Positions 1 through 6,105 of a DNA stretch of 6,257 nt are shown piece after piece; position 1 is the first letter of the stretch, and the number at the start of each line of letters is the position of its first letter. The stretch lies in NCBI GenBank assembly GCA_965365465.1, contig CBDUBU010000246.1, positions 1-6,257 of the forward strand, given 5' to 3'. The translations under genes were made by a program, and so were the position numbers. The notes beneath the pieces are model-generated. The model saw nothing but the letters and a program-made list of their open reading frames with translations, did no database searches and was not told where the DNA came from. Source of the DNA: CBDUBU01 sp965365465. GTDB taxonomy: Bacteria > Bacteroidota > Rhodothermia > Rhodothermales > DASSAV01.

Positions 1-309
1 CTGCGTCGATCACGACTTCGTACTCCTCAGCGCCTTTCTTGAGATCGACTTCGTACACGAGGTAGCCGTGGATGCGAGCGCCGCTTCGCGCGCTTGCTCG
101 GGGGTGATCCGGGCGAGCGCTGTCCTGTTCGGCGTATCCTCGGCCACCCGAATGGTGCCCTTGACTGGGCCGCATGAGTCTGCCGAGCGGCTCATGAGCT
201 ACTGGCCGGTGACGACAGTTGTCGGTAGCACCAAGAAGGCGAGAGTGAGAAACAGCCCCTGGCGCGTCCGCATCCTCCGAATAGCCGCCCAGGTCGTGTG
301 GTCTTTCAT
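1..309 (-). pseudogene. Decayed secreted PepSY-domain protein gene (partial, runs off left edge)
   Basis: Read from an ATG at 309, the frame gives a signal peptide: a basic start (RRMRTRQ) then a hydrophobic stretch (GLFLTLAFLVL) ending near VVTGQ. A TAG stop follows at 201-199. The same frame continues after the stop with an extracytoplasmic-looking segment and the first helix of a PepSY domain (ARITPEQAREAALA, positions about 114-73). The rest of the domain, GYLVYEVDLKKGAEEYEVVIDA, lies in another frame (about 67-2). Roughly a dozen residues usually found between these halves (the VPG...E.E part) are missing, so a deletion not divisible by three seems to have joined them. PepSY domains are small extracytoplasmic modules, often linked to inhibition of proteases or to membrane sensing. 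The TAG is one base from CAG. Sequencing error could explain either lesion, but two independent errors are less likely. The call of PepSY origin is fairly sure; that the gene is dead is an inference. Confidence 0.62.
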
Positions 310-469
310 AGAACCTGTGTCTTAAAAGTGAACAGGAAAGTGCTCCTGGAGCCCTTGTGCCTGCCCGCTAACGAGCGGCACGTTACGAGATTATCCTTCC
401 TTACAGCGTGGTAAGGCGGCTCACCCTGCCCCTTGTGCCCGACCGCAGCCTCTACCGCCTATGGATCTT

Positions 470-491
470 CAGGTGAGGGGCATCACACCTG
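470..491. other. Hairpin just past the oxyR stop
   Basis: A perfect 6-base inverted repeat, CAGGTG at 470-475 and CACCTG at 486-491 with a 10-base loop, begins about 5 bases beyond the stop codon of the minus-strand regulator. There is no run of T on either side, so it is at best a weak or factor-assisted 3' end of the oxyR transcript. A second imperfect hairpin (362-380, one bulged C) lies further on towards the PepSY remnant. Nothing else is apparent in 310-496. Confidence 0.25.
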
Positions 492-496
492 CCCGT

Positions 497-1456
497 TCAG
501 CCTCCCGTTGCCGGTCTATCAGCAGCGCCACTGTACAGGATTGCATCGGCGGGTAGGATGGGCCGGACGGCCGCCACGATCTCACCGGCAAGCGCTTCGA
601 TGGGCCGGCGCTTGACGAGCGTGCGGGCGTGAATCAGCCGAACCGTCCGTCCGGGCGACGGATTGCGAAAGGGACGCACCGACTCGGGCGCGTGTGAGCC
701 TTCCACCTGCACTGCCAGCAGCGGCAGCAGCGTCATGCCGTGGCCCCGATCCACAAGGCGCTGGAGCGTCTCCAGGTTGCCGCTCTCGAACTCCACCACG
801 TTCTGCTCTGAGATACCCGGGGCAGCCCCGCGTAGCAAGTCGAGGGTCTGCGTGCGGAAGCAGTGGCCCGCGCTCATCAGCCACAGGTCGTCGCGATGAA
901 GGTCTTCGGGCCGGAGGGTCTTCTGTCCGTAGAGCCGGTGGCCGGGAGCGACGTACCCTACGAACGGCTCCTTGAAAAGCGCCACTTCGGCTATTCCGCT
1001 CTCGGTAACGGTCGTGGCCACGAGTCCCGCATCGAGCAGATCGCGGCGAATGAGCGCTGCAATCTGCTCTGCCGGATGCTCCTCGAAGATGAGCGCCACG
1101 CCGGGATACCGCTGCGCAAAGGGCGCGATGAGAAGCGGAAGCAGATACGGTGCCAGCGTGGAGAGGATGCCCACCCGCAACTCGCCCTCCATCTCCCCTG
1201 CCGCTTCCTGCACGAGTTGCCCGAGGCGTTCGGCTTCCGCCAGCACCTGCCGGGCCTGCGCAATCACCTGACGCCCGATTCGAGTGGGCTCGACGGGGTG
1301 AACGGTACGGTCGAAGAGAAGGACGCCCAGCTCCTCTTCGAGCTTCTGCATCTGCGTGCTCAAGGTGGGCTGCGTCACGTGGCAGTGCTCCGCAGCCACC
1401 CGGAAGTGCCGGTGCTTGTCGAGCGCGAGCAGGTAGTAGAGTTGAAGGAGCGTCAT
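497..1456 (-). CDS. oxyR: OxyR-type LysR-family peroxide-responsive regulator, one-cysteine variant
   Basis: Cytoplasmic DNA-binding regulator of the OxyR branch of LysR proteins, which in characterised species senses hydrogen peroxide and activates detoxification genes. The N-terminus (about 1-60) is a winged helix-turn-helix with the OxyR-like run RHFRVAAEHCHVTQPTLS. A linker helix follows, then the ligand-type domain with the sensor segment SAGHCFRTQTLDLL. Started at the ATG at 1456, residues number exactly as in E. coli OxyR: Thr100, His198 and Cys199 coincide, and Arg270 aligns with E. coli Arg266. That agreement is why I prefer this start to the in-frame GTG at 1471. The position of resolving Cys208 is leucine, and Asp202 is threonine. 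The only other cysteine is Cys25 in the DNA-binding domain. The usual intramolecular disulfide therefore cannot form. Length is 319 residues against 305 in E. coli, the excess being mostly a C-terminal tail. It is transcribed divergently from the rnk-like gene. A general LysR regulator is the alternative, but the sensor motif makes OxyR likely. Confidence 0.92.
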   Translation of the reverse strand: MTLLQLYYLLALDKHRHFRVAAEHCHVTQPTLSTQMQKLEEELGVLLFDRTVHPVEPTRIGRQVIAQARQVLAEAERLGQLVQEAAGEMEGELRVGILSTLAPYLLPLLIAPFAQRYPGVALIFEEHPAEQIAALIRRDLLDAGLVATTVTESGIAEVALFKEPFVGYVAPGHRLYGQKTLRPEDLHRDDLWLMSAGHCFRTQTLDLLRGAAPGISEQNVVEFESGNLETLQRLVDRGHGMTLLPLLAVQVEGSHAPESVRPFRNPSPGRTVRLIHARTLVKRRPIEALAGEIVAAVRPILPADAILYSGAADRPATGG

Positions 1457-1615
1457 AACAGTAACTGCCACCGGTCACACCCGGAATGATCATGCAGCAG
1501 ACATCGCAATCGAAATGGGCGCTGAAGCCCCCTGCCTCGAAGCGTGACAGCATGGGTCAAGGGCAGATCGGACGACTCGCTCCTGGCCCATGAAGACCCA
1601 ACATCAGCAACGGTA

Positions 1616-1638
1616 GCTGATAATCAAACCTTATCAGC
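1616..1638. promoter_or_regulatory. Perfect dyad resembling an OxyR/LysR operator
   Basis: GCTGATAA (1616-1623) and TTATCAGC (1631-1638) form a perfect 8-base inverted repeat around a 7-base spacer. The core reads GATAA-N7-TTATC. The known OxyR recognition element is built from GATAG-N7-CTATC units, so spacing and arms match apart from one symmetrical substitution. It also satisfies the general LysR T-N11-A pattern (T1621, A1633). It lies between the divergent oxyR and rnk-like genes, 160 bases upstream of the oxyR start. The second unit expected for a tetramer, 22 bases away on either side, is not clearly present. A hairpin terminator is unlikely because no T run follows. The dyad is directly visible; binding by the neighbouring OxyR is inference. 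Confidence 0.5.
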
Positions 1639-1654
1639 ATATAAGAACAAAAGA

Positions 1655-1684
1655 TTGGACATATCACGGGGCGGTTACGATACT
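1655..1684 (+). promoter_or_regulatory. Possible promoter facing the rnk-like gene
   Basis: TTGGAC (1655-1660) and GATACT (1679-1684), 18 bases apart, resemble -35 and -10 elements (4 of 6 in each). Transcription from about 1691 would place the centre of the upstream dyad near -64, a distance known for LysR-type activators. The match is modest and sigma-factor preference of this organism is unknown, so confidence is low. Confidence 0.25.
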
Positions 1685-1893
1685 TGCAGCAGAAGCTGAC
1701 GCGCCGGTTTCAGAGATCCCGAGCGTGCGCCTCCCTGTTGCGCTGTTCCAAGCGCCCGATTTGCCGCGATAGCAAAACCACCGTCGCCCGGCGAGACGGC
1801 CCTGTTAGCAACCACGAACGCCCTCTCCGGCAGACGGGGTGACCAATGGCTTGCCGCGTCGCAATTACTGCCTCTTCTTCCCTCCCGACCATC

Positions 1894-2331
1894 ATGAACG
1901 CGACCATGCGTCACCGCACGCTTTACGTCACAGAGGCAGATCGATCTGCGATCCGCCGGCTCCTGGCTGCCCGGTCACCAGGAAACCAGAACGGTGCAGC
2001 CCTGGCAAGGCTACGGGAGGAGTTGGACGTGGCCGTCATCGTGCGGGCCAACGAGATTCCGCCGGATGTCGTCACCCTGAACTCGCGAGTGCGTGTCCGT
2101 GACCTCGACACCGGAGCCGTTGCCGAGTACACACTCGTGCTCCCTTCGAAAGCAGACATCGCCCAGGGGAAGGTCTCGGTGCTGGCACCTGTAGGCACGG
2201 CGCTCCTCGGGCAGCAAGTACAGGATGTCGTCGAGTGGGCGGTACCGGCGGGCCGCAGGCGGTTATCGGTGGACGCCGTCCTGTATCAACCCGAGTCGTC
2301 AGGTTCAACGGAGTCTCGAACCGCAGCATAA
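1894..2331 (+). CDS. rnk: Rnk-like protein with GreA/GreB C-terminal domain
   Basis: This is a homologue of E. coli Rnk (regulator of nucleoside diphosphate kinase), a small cytoplasmic relative of the transcript-cleavage factors GreA and GreB that binds RNA polymerase near its secondary channel. From the ATG at 1894 the product has 145 residues (E. coli Rnk has 136). Residues 1-50 are a short helical N-terminal part, much shorter than the Gre coiled coil. Residues 53-134 form the Gre C-terminal FKBP-like fold with its hallmark runs PPDVVTLNSRVRVRD (56-70) and SVLAPVGTALLGQQVQDVVEW (95-115), ending in a YQPE segment as Rnk proteins do. An in-frame ATG at 1846 with a GGGGTGA-like sequence just before it would add 16 residues of no family resemblance; an ATG at 1906 is also possible. 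An unrecognised gene follows only 8 bases after the stop, so the two are probably one operon. A possible promoter and an OxyR-like dyad lie upstream. Confidence 0.85.
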   Translation: MNATMRHRTLYVTEADRSAIRRLLAARSPGNQNGAALARLREELDVAVIVRANEIPPDVVTLNSRVRVRDLDTGAVAEYTLVLPSKADIAQGKVSVLAPVGTALLGQQVQDVVEWAVPAGRRRLSVDAVLYQPESSGSTESRTAA

Positions 2332-2339
2332 CTGCCGCC

Positions 2340-2738
2340 GTGCTCAACGCCACGTTTCTCATCGCCTCCACCATCAACGCGGACGGCAAGGTAGAGCTGC
2401 CTGCCGTCCAGGACGGCATCCCCATTGCCCTGGTGCGGGCATACTTCTCCATCGCGGCAGGCGGACGCCTCGTCCAGCAGGTGATGCCGCGGGCACTGGC
2501 ACCGGGTAGTTCGCGGCGCGACGAAGCGCCCCTCGACATGACCTTCTTCGCCCGCTGTCTGTGCCGAAGGTTCGGGGAGCTAACGCCCGACATCTTCACG
2601 CTGCGTGGCTTCGCGGCGACGGGAGGGTTCAAGGGCAACCTGCTCCTTACCGATGCAGCATCCGAGGACGCCCGGCAGCGGGCGCTTCGCAACGCCTTTC
2701 TCGTGCACCTGACGGCTTACGAGGAGCGCCTGATTTAG
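2340..2738 (+). CDS. Unrecognised 132-residue protein in operon with rnk
   Basis: I do not recognise this family. The reading frame has consistently G/C-ending codons and a natural soluble-protein composition, unlike the shadow frames around it, so it is very likely a real gene. The GTG at 2340 begins 8 bases after the rnk-like stop. An earlier in-frame GTG at 2235 would overlap rnk by 97 bases and add residues that look like a shadow of rnk, so I prefer 2340. There is no signal peptide or membrane segment. Residues 4-40 look like alternating strand and helix (ATFLIASTINADGKVELPAV, then IPIALVRAYFSIA). A basic CxC element (RCLCRR, Cys73 and Cys75) follows, then a glycine-rich stretch (RGFAATGGFKGN). 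The end is helical (ARQRALRNAFLVHLTAYEERL). The neighbour suggests a role linked to transcription or stress control, but nothing in the sequence shows this. Confidence 0.6.
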   Translation: MLNATFLIASTINADGKVELPAVQDGIPIALVRAYFSIAAGGRLVQQVMPRALAPGSSRRDEAPLDMTFFARCLCRRFGELTPDIFTLRGFAATGGFKGNLLLTDAASEDARQRALRNAFLVHLTAYEERLI

Positions 2739-3127
2739 GTCGAGAAGCGCAGGGTGGCGAAGCGATAGCGCTTGCTCGCCGGGCGCTACAGCTCGGCGAT
2801 TTCGACTCGCGAGAAGCCGGTCGGGCACCAACACCTTCGAAGCTGCTGGCTTCGGCTTGCGCGCCCGCCAATCTCCGGTTGCTATCTCGCTATGCATCGT
2901 GTAGCGAAGAGCCTGTCAGGTGTCGATTTCTCACGGATCGCCCGGATCTGGTGGACCACGGCACCCCTGCCGTAGGAAATCAGCACTGCGCCGCAGCAGG
3001 GACAGCGGAGCTATTCGGGCGATAAGATATAACATACGCAAGCAGCCTTTATTAATAGGCTTTCCCTATCAGCGCATCAAAACAAGAGATGAAACACATC
3101 GGCCTGCGGCACGATAGAGCCAGTAGG

Positions 3128-3161
3128 GAGAGGCGGTAGAGCACCGCGCCTCTCGTTGTTT
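3128..3161 (+). terminator. Probable rho-independent terminator
   Basis: Perfect 8-base arms GAGAGGCG (3128-3135) and CGCCTCTC (3147-3154) enclose an 11-base loop and are followed by GTTGTTT, a moderately T-rich tail on the plus strand. It could end the rnk-operon transcript, though it lies about 390 bases past that operon's last stop codon. It could also end a short untranslated RNA starting in the AT-rich island at 3018-3095. Confidence 0.42.
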
Positions 3162-3240
3162 CACCGCATCATCGGCCTCGGCGGCTTACGTCGCGGCCCT
3201 CATAACCGAGGTACATATGACCAGCCACGGGATCCCCCGA

Positions 3241-3260
3241 CTCGGCGCTCGCGCGCCGAG
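3241..3260. repeat. Perfect GC-rich hairpin, TCGC loop
   Basis: CTCGGCGC (3241-3248) and GCGCCGAG (3253-3260) pair perfectly around the four-base loop TCGC. No T run follows in either direction (ACACAGAG on the right), which argues against a classical terminator. It sits about 410 bases ahead of the dehydrogenase and could be an mRNA leader structure, a protein site or a chance product of high GC. Confidence 0.4.
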
Positions 3261-3274
3261 ACACAGAGACACTG

Positions 3275-3299
3275 CGCGCCGACTGACCGCGCCGACTGA
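3275..3299. repeat. Two-copy direct repeat, 12-base unit
   Basis: CGCGCCGACTGA occurs at 3275-3286 and again, identically, at 3288-3299, separated by a single C (period 13). The unit shares GCGCCGA with the right arm of the hairpin just upstream at 3241-3260. Only two copies are present, so it is not an array. Operator half-sites or slippage are both possible. Confidence 0.5.
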
Positions 3300-3668
3300 G
3301 GAGCATACTCCAACACGCCGTCGCAACATTGCCACGCGGAGCGCGCTGGTGACAGGTTTGCTCTGGCGGGGGAGTCTGATTGCGGGAGGCGATCTGCCTT
3401 CCTTCCTCCCTCTGAGCCGAGACGGCCGCCGCCATGCTTCTGCCGCGCATCGCCTCCGGGCGCTGCGACGGGGAATAGCCGCCGCGCTCCCGCGTCGTGC
3501 TTCCGGTGCTATTCGTAGAGCGGTGAGCAGTCCGATGCCCTTGTCTTTCCGCTGATCGCGCCCCGCGGGGACGATGCAGGCCCTGTGACCCTGCGCACCA
3601 GCCGCGTGCGCACGTGAAGCGCGTCCCCTCATCCTCGACCGAACCAAACTGACTCTTTTCGTCTCGCC

Positions 3669-5036
3669 ATGATTTCCTCCCCTCAGACCTGCCTCGAAGT
3701 GCAGCAGGAAGAGCTCAACCCCTTCGTCATCGCCCAGCAGCAGTTCAGTGCGGCGGTGCAGTACCTGCCGGAGTTGGACTCCGGCCTGGTCGAGTTTCTC
3801 ATCCGCCCCGAGCGCGTCATCACCGTCGAGTTTCCCATTGAGAAGGACGACGGTACGGTCGAGAACTTCGTGGGGCACCGGGTGCTCCACAACCACGTGC
3901 GCGGCCCCGGCAAGGGCGGCATCCGCTACCATCCCAGCGTCAATGCCGACGAGGTGCGCGCCCTCGCCGCGTGGATGACGTGGAAGTGCGCCGTCGTGGA
4001 CGTGCCCTTCGGTGGGGCCAAGGGCGGCGTCGCGTGCGACCCCACCATGCTTTCTGAGGGCGAGTTGCGCCGCATTACGCGCCGCTTCATCTCCCAGCTC
4101 GGCGACAACATCGGGCCTTTCGTGGACATCCCTGCCCCGGACGTGAACACGAATGCGCGGACGATGGCGTGGATATACGACACCTACGACATGATGCATC
4201 CGGGGGAGAACAACCTACCCGTGGTGACGGGGAAGCCCCTCGACATCGGCGGCTCGCGCGGGCGCGCCGAGGCGACGGGACGGGGCGTTCTCTTCGCCTG
4301 CGAGCAGGCACTCCGCCGTGGCCTCGTAGACGGTCTCAGCTCGGTCGAGGGGGCAACGGTCGTGGTCCAGGGCTTCGGCAACGTTGGCGCGACGGCGGCC
4401 AGGCTCTTCGCCGAGGCCGGCGCGACGATCATCGCGGTCAGCGACGTCACCGGGGGCCGCTATAACCCGGACGGGATCGACTTGGAAGCGGCCCTCGCCC
4501 TTCGGAACATGACCGGCTTCGTGGACGGCCTCGGTGGCACCGAGCCGATCTCGAACGAGGACCTCCTCGCGCTCGAGTGCGACATCCTCATCCCGGCAGC
4601 GCTCGAAAACCAGATCCGCGCCGACAACGCCGAGCACGTCCGCGCGCGGTTCGTCGTCGAGGGCGCGAACGGCCCCACGACCCCTGCCGCCGACCGCATC
4701 CTCTTCGAGCGCGGCGTTCCCGTGCTGCCGGATATCCTCTGCAACGCTGGCGGTGTGACGGTCTCGTACTACGAGTGGGTACAAAACCACGAGAACGAGC
4801 AGTGGGAAGAAGAACTCGTCAACCAGAAGCTTTTCGGCAAAATGAACCGCGCCACCGACGCCGTCATCGAAACGCAACGCCGCATCAATGGGGACCTGGC
4901 GCGGCTCCAGCTACTGCGCAGCGAGCGGGGCCTCAACGGGCAGCCGCTCGGACCTGTTGACCTGCGCACGGCGGCCTACGCGCTGGCTGTGCGCCGTGTG
5001 GCCGACGTGGCGCTCCAGCGCGGCATCTGGCCCTGA
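3669..5036 (+). CDS. gdhA: Glutamate dehydrogenase (Glu/Leu/Phe/Val dehydrogenase family)
   Basis: Catalyses the reversible reaction of glutamate with NAD(P)+ and water to 2-oxoglutarate and ammonia, joining nitrogen assimilation to the citric acid cycle in the cytoplasm. The 455 residues cover the whole family length. The substrate domain (about 17-195) shows GKGGIRYHP with Lys82, MTWK with Lys106, and the signature VPFGGAKGGVACDP with catalytic Lys118. Asp158 follows in PAPDVNT. Spacing of these residues (24, 12 and 40) equals that of Lys89, Lys113, Lys125 and Asp165 of the Clostridium symbiosum enzyme. The nucleotide-binding Rossmann fold (about 200-360) carries GFGNVG at 235-240, and Ser366 of VTVSYYEW matches the substrate-binding serine. 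NAD or NADP preference cannot be settled by eye. The start at 3669 has no Shine-Dalgarno but precedes the conserved NPF..A start of the family suitably. A universal stress gene follows after 70 bases with no terminator between, so cotranscription is likely. A related amino-acid dehydrogenase is possible but less likely. Confidence 0.93.
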   Translation: MISSPQTCLEVQQEELNPFVIAQQQFSAAVQYLPELDSGLVEFLIRPERVITVEFPIEKDDGTVENFVGHRVLHNHVRGPGKGGIRYHPSVNADEVRALAAWMTWKCAVVDVPFGGAKGGVACDPTMLSEGELRRITRRFISQLGDNIGPFVDIPAPDVNTNARTMAWIYDTYDMMHPGENNLPVVTGKPLDIGGSRGRAEATGRGVLFACEQALRRGLVDGLSSVEGATVVVQGFGNVGATAARLFAEAGATIIAVSDVTGGRYNPDGIDLEAALALRNMTGFVDGLGGTEPISNEDLLALECDILIPAALENQIRADNAEHVRARFVVEGANGPTTPAADRILFERGVPVLPDILCNAGGVTVSYYEWVQNHENEQWEEELVNQKLFGKMNRATDAVIETQRRINGDLARLQLLRSERGLNGQPLGPVDLRTAAYALAVRRVADVALQRGIWP

Positions 5037-5092
5037 GCTGGGTTCGGGGCGCAGGGTTAGCAACGTGCAGGTTGGTTTCCGTCATCACAGCA

Positions 5093-5100
5093 GAGAGAGG
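5093..5100 (+). promoter_or_regulatory. Ribosome binding site of the universal stress gene
   Basis: GAGAGAGG ends six bases before the ATG at 5107. It is one of only two clear Shine-Dalgarno-like sequences in the window, and it fixes this start against the longer in-frame reading that extends back into the dehydrogenase gene. Confidence 0.6.
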
Positions 5101-5106
5101 TTAACC

Positions 5107-6105
5107 ATGATTGCGATCAAAAAAGTGCTTTTGCCAACGGACTTCAGCAGGGGTGCAGCGCGGGCGCTTCGTCATGCCGTCGTGCTGGCTGACCGGCTCG
5201 GTGCCGAGCTTCACCTGCTTCACGTTGCCGTCGGCCCCTTCTCGCGCGACGGCGGGATGATCGGTTTTCCGGAGATGGAGGAGTTGTGCACGCGTATGCG
5301 CGTGGAGGCACTCCGCTGCCACCGCGATCTGCTGGAGTTCAGGCAAAAGGACAATCTGCCTGTGCGGAGTGCTGTCCGGTGCCACGCCGATGCGGCGCAG
5401 CCCATTCTGGAATATGCGGATGATCACCAGATTGACCTGATCGTGATGGCCCCCAGTGGGTATTCGCAGGATGGCCGGTTCACCCTGGGAAGCACCGCCG
5501 AGAAGGTGATACGCCTCGCGCCCTGCCCGGTGCTCACCTCCGGCCTGCGCGGCCTTTACAGGCCAGGGGTGCTCAGGCGCATCCTGGTGCCCACCGACTT
5601 CTCGGCCGCGTCGTCGTCTGCGCTGGAGTGGGCCAGAGTGCTGGCCAAGCAGACGCAGGCACACCTGACGGTGCTGCACGTGGTCGAGCCGCCGGAGTTC
5701 TCTGTAAGAGGCTCCGAGGCCGTACTGTGGCAAGGGCGGCCCCCACACGTGGCTTACGCGGAGCTGGAACAGTTCTACCGCAGCGCGAAGGGGCCGGACG
5801 TGCCGCACCTTCTCTCTGTGATGCGGGGGCGCGCGGCAGACCGTATTGCTGATCTGGCAAACAGAGACCAGATTGACCTCATCGTCCAGGGGTCTCAGGG
5901 CCGCACCGGGACGGAATACGCCCTGCTGGGCAGTGTGGCCGAGGTCGTCGTGCGCCTGGCACCGTGTCCGGTGCTGACGGTCAAGGCGCCTGCGGAGGCG
6001 TGTGAGCCCGGCGTGCCGAAGCAGCGTGAGCGGTGCCTCCGCGCGGCGCGGACGCGCCCAGGGGCGGTGCCGGTCATAAACAGAAAGACCGAGGTGGCCA
6101 CATGA
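5107..6105 (+). CDS. Tandem-domain universal stress protein (UspA family)
   Basis: A 332-residue cytoplasmic protein made of two fused UspA domains. These are small ATP- or AMP-binding folds induced under starvation, oxidative stress or growth arrest, usually acting by protein contacts. Domain 1 (about 3-146) starts KKVLLPTDFSRGAARAL and ends RLAPCPVLT. Domain 2 (about 157-293) starts RRILVPTDFSAASSSAL and ends RLAPCPVLTVK. The nucleotide motif G-x2-G-x9-G-S is complete in domain 2 (Gly262, Gly265, Gly275, Ser276). In domain 1 the first glycine is Ala115, while Gly118, Gly128 and Ser129 remain, so nucleotide binding may be asymmetric. A basic, probably disordered tail of about 39 residues (294-332, rich in Arg and Pro) follows domain 2 and is not part of the family fold. 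The gene lies 70 bases after the glutamate dehydrogenase, and its TGA overlaps the ATG of the next frame by the sequence ATGA. Domain assignment is certain; the specific function is unknown. Confidence 0.93.
   Translation: MIAIKKVLLPTDFSRGAARALRHAVVLADRLGAELHLLHVAVGPFSRDGGMIGFPEMEELCTRMRVEALRCHRDLLEFRQKDNLPVRSAVRCHADAAQPILEYADDHQIDLIVMAPSGYSQDGRFTLGSTAEKVIRLAPCPVLTSGLRGLYRPGVLRRILVPTDFSAASSSALEWARVLAKQTQAHLTVLHVVEPPEFSVRGSEAVLWQGRPPHVAYAELEQFYRSAKGPDVPHLLSVMRGRAADRIADLANRDQIDLIVQGSQGRTGTEYALLGSVAEVVVRLAPCPVLTVKAPAEACEPGVPKQRERCLRAARTRPGAVPVINRKTEVAT

Larger units (their letters stand above)
1457..1893. other. Divergent intergenic region between oxyR and the rnk-like gene
   Basis: This 437-base spacer holds no supportable gene. 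Open frames crossing it on the minus strand (about 1675-1914) have no recognisable motif and an unnatural composition. Its centre (about 1613-1666) is a marked AT-rich island in GC-rich surroundings. The island contains the operator-like dyad and, at its right end, a possible promoter facing the rnk-like gene. I could not find a convincing sigma-70-type promoter facing oxyR. A small hairpin (CCGTC/GACGG) lies in about 1772-1790. Confidence 0.6.
2739..3668. other. 930-base region without a supportable gene
   Basis: Open frames here are short, lack domain motifs and have poor codon patterns on both strands, so I call no gene. The left part (2739-2900) contains two small stems, AAGCG/CGCTT at 2760-2773 and a perfect CGAAGC/GCTTCG at 2838-2854, neither followed by T. 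An AT-rich island occupies about 3018-3095. A terminator-like hairpin, a perfect GC-rich hairpin and a 13-base-period repeat follow and are listed separately. The final 200 bases before the dehydrogenase carry the 10-base palindromes CCCCGCGGGG (3561-3570) and CGTGCGCACG (3605-3614). No riboswitch or tRNA fold was recognised. Confidence 0.5.

Noticed and set aside
863..1489. 208-codon plus-strand frame opposite OxyR
   Set aside because: It is antisense to a clearly identified gene and shows no family resemblance.
582..1553. 323-codon minus-strand frame overlapping the OxyR gene
   Set aside because: It is a shifted-frame shadow of OxyR, with an unnatural Arg/Ala/Gly/Ser composition.
1616..1638. 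Inverted repeat considered as a transcription terminator
   Set aside because: The arms are AT-rich, no T run follows in either direction, and it lies between divergent genes, which fits an operator better.
2580..2897. Minus-strand frames beside and across the end of the 132-residue gene
   Set aside because: They are Arg/Ser/Pro/Ala-rich with no motif, and one otherwise protein-like stretch is interrupted by a TAG, so no gene or remnant can be supported.
3046..3060. AGCCT/AGGCT inverted pair in the AT-rich island considered as a terminator or transposon end
   Set aside because: Only five pairing bases, no partner copy elsewhere in the window and no transposase nearby.
3186..4199. 337-codon open frame on the minus strand opposite the start of the glutamate dehydrogenase
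   Set aside because: It is a mirror frame of a certain gene in GC-rich DNA, is rich in His/Arg/Val, and has no domain motif.
4888..6105. Longer version of the universal stress protein starting inside the dehydrogenase gene
   Set aside because: The extra residues are shadow sequence of the dehydrogenase; the ATG at 5107 has a good ribosome site and begins exactly at the domain.
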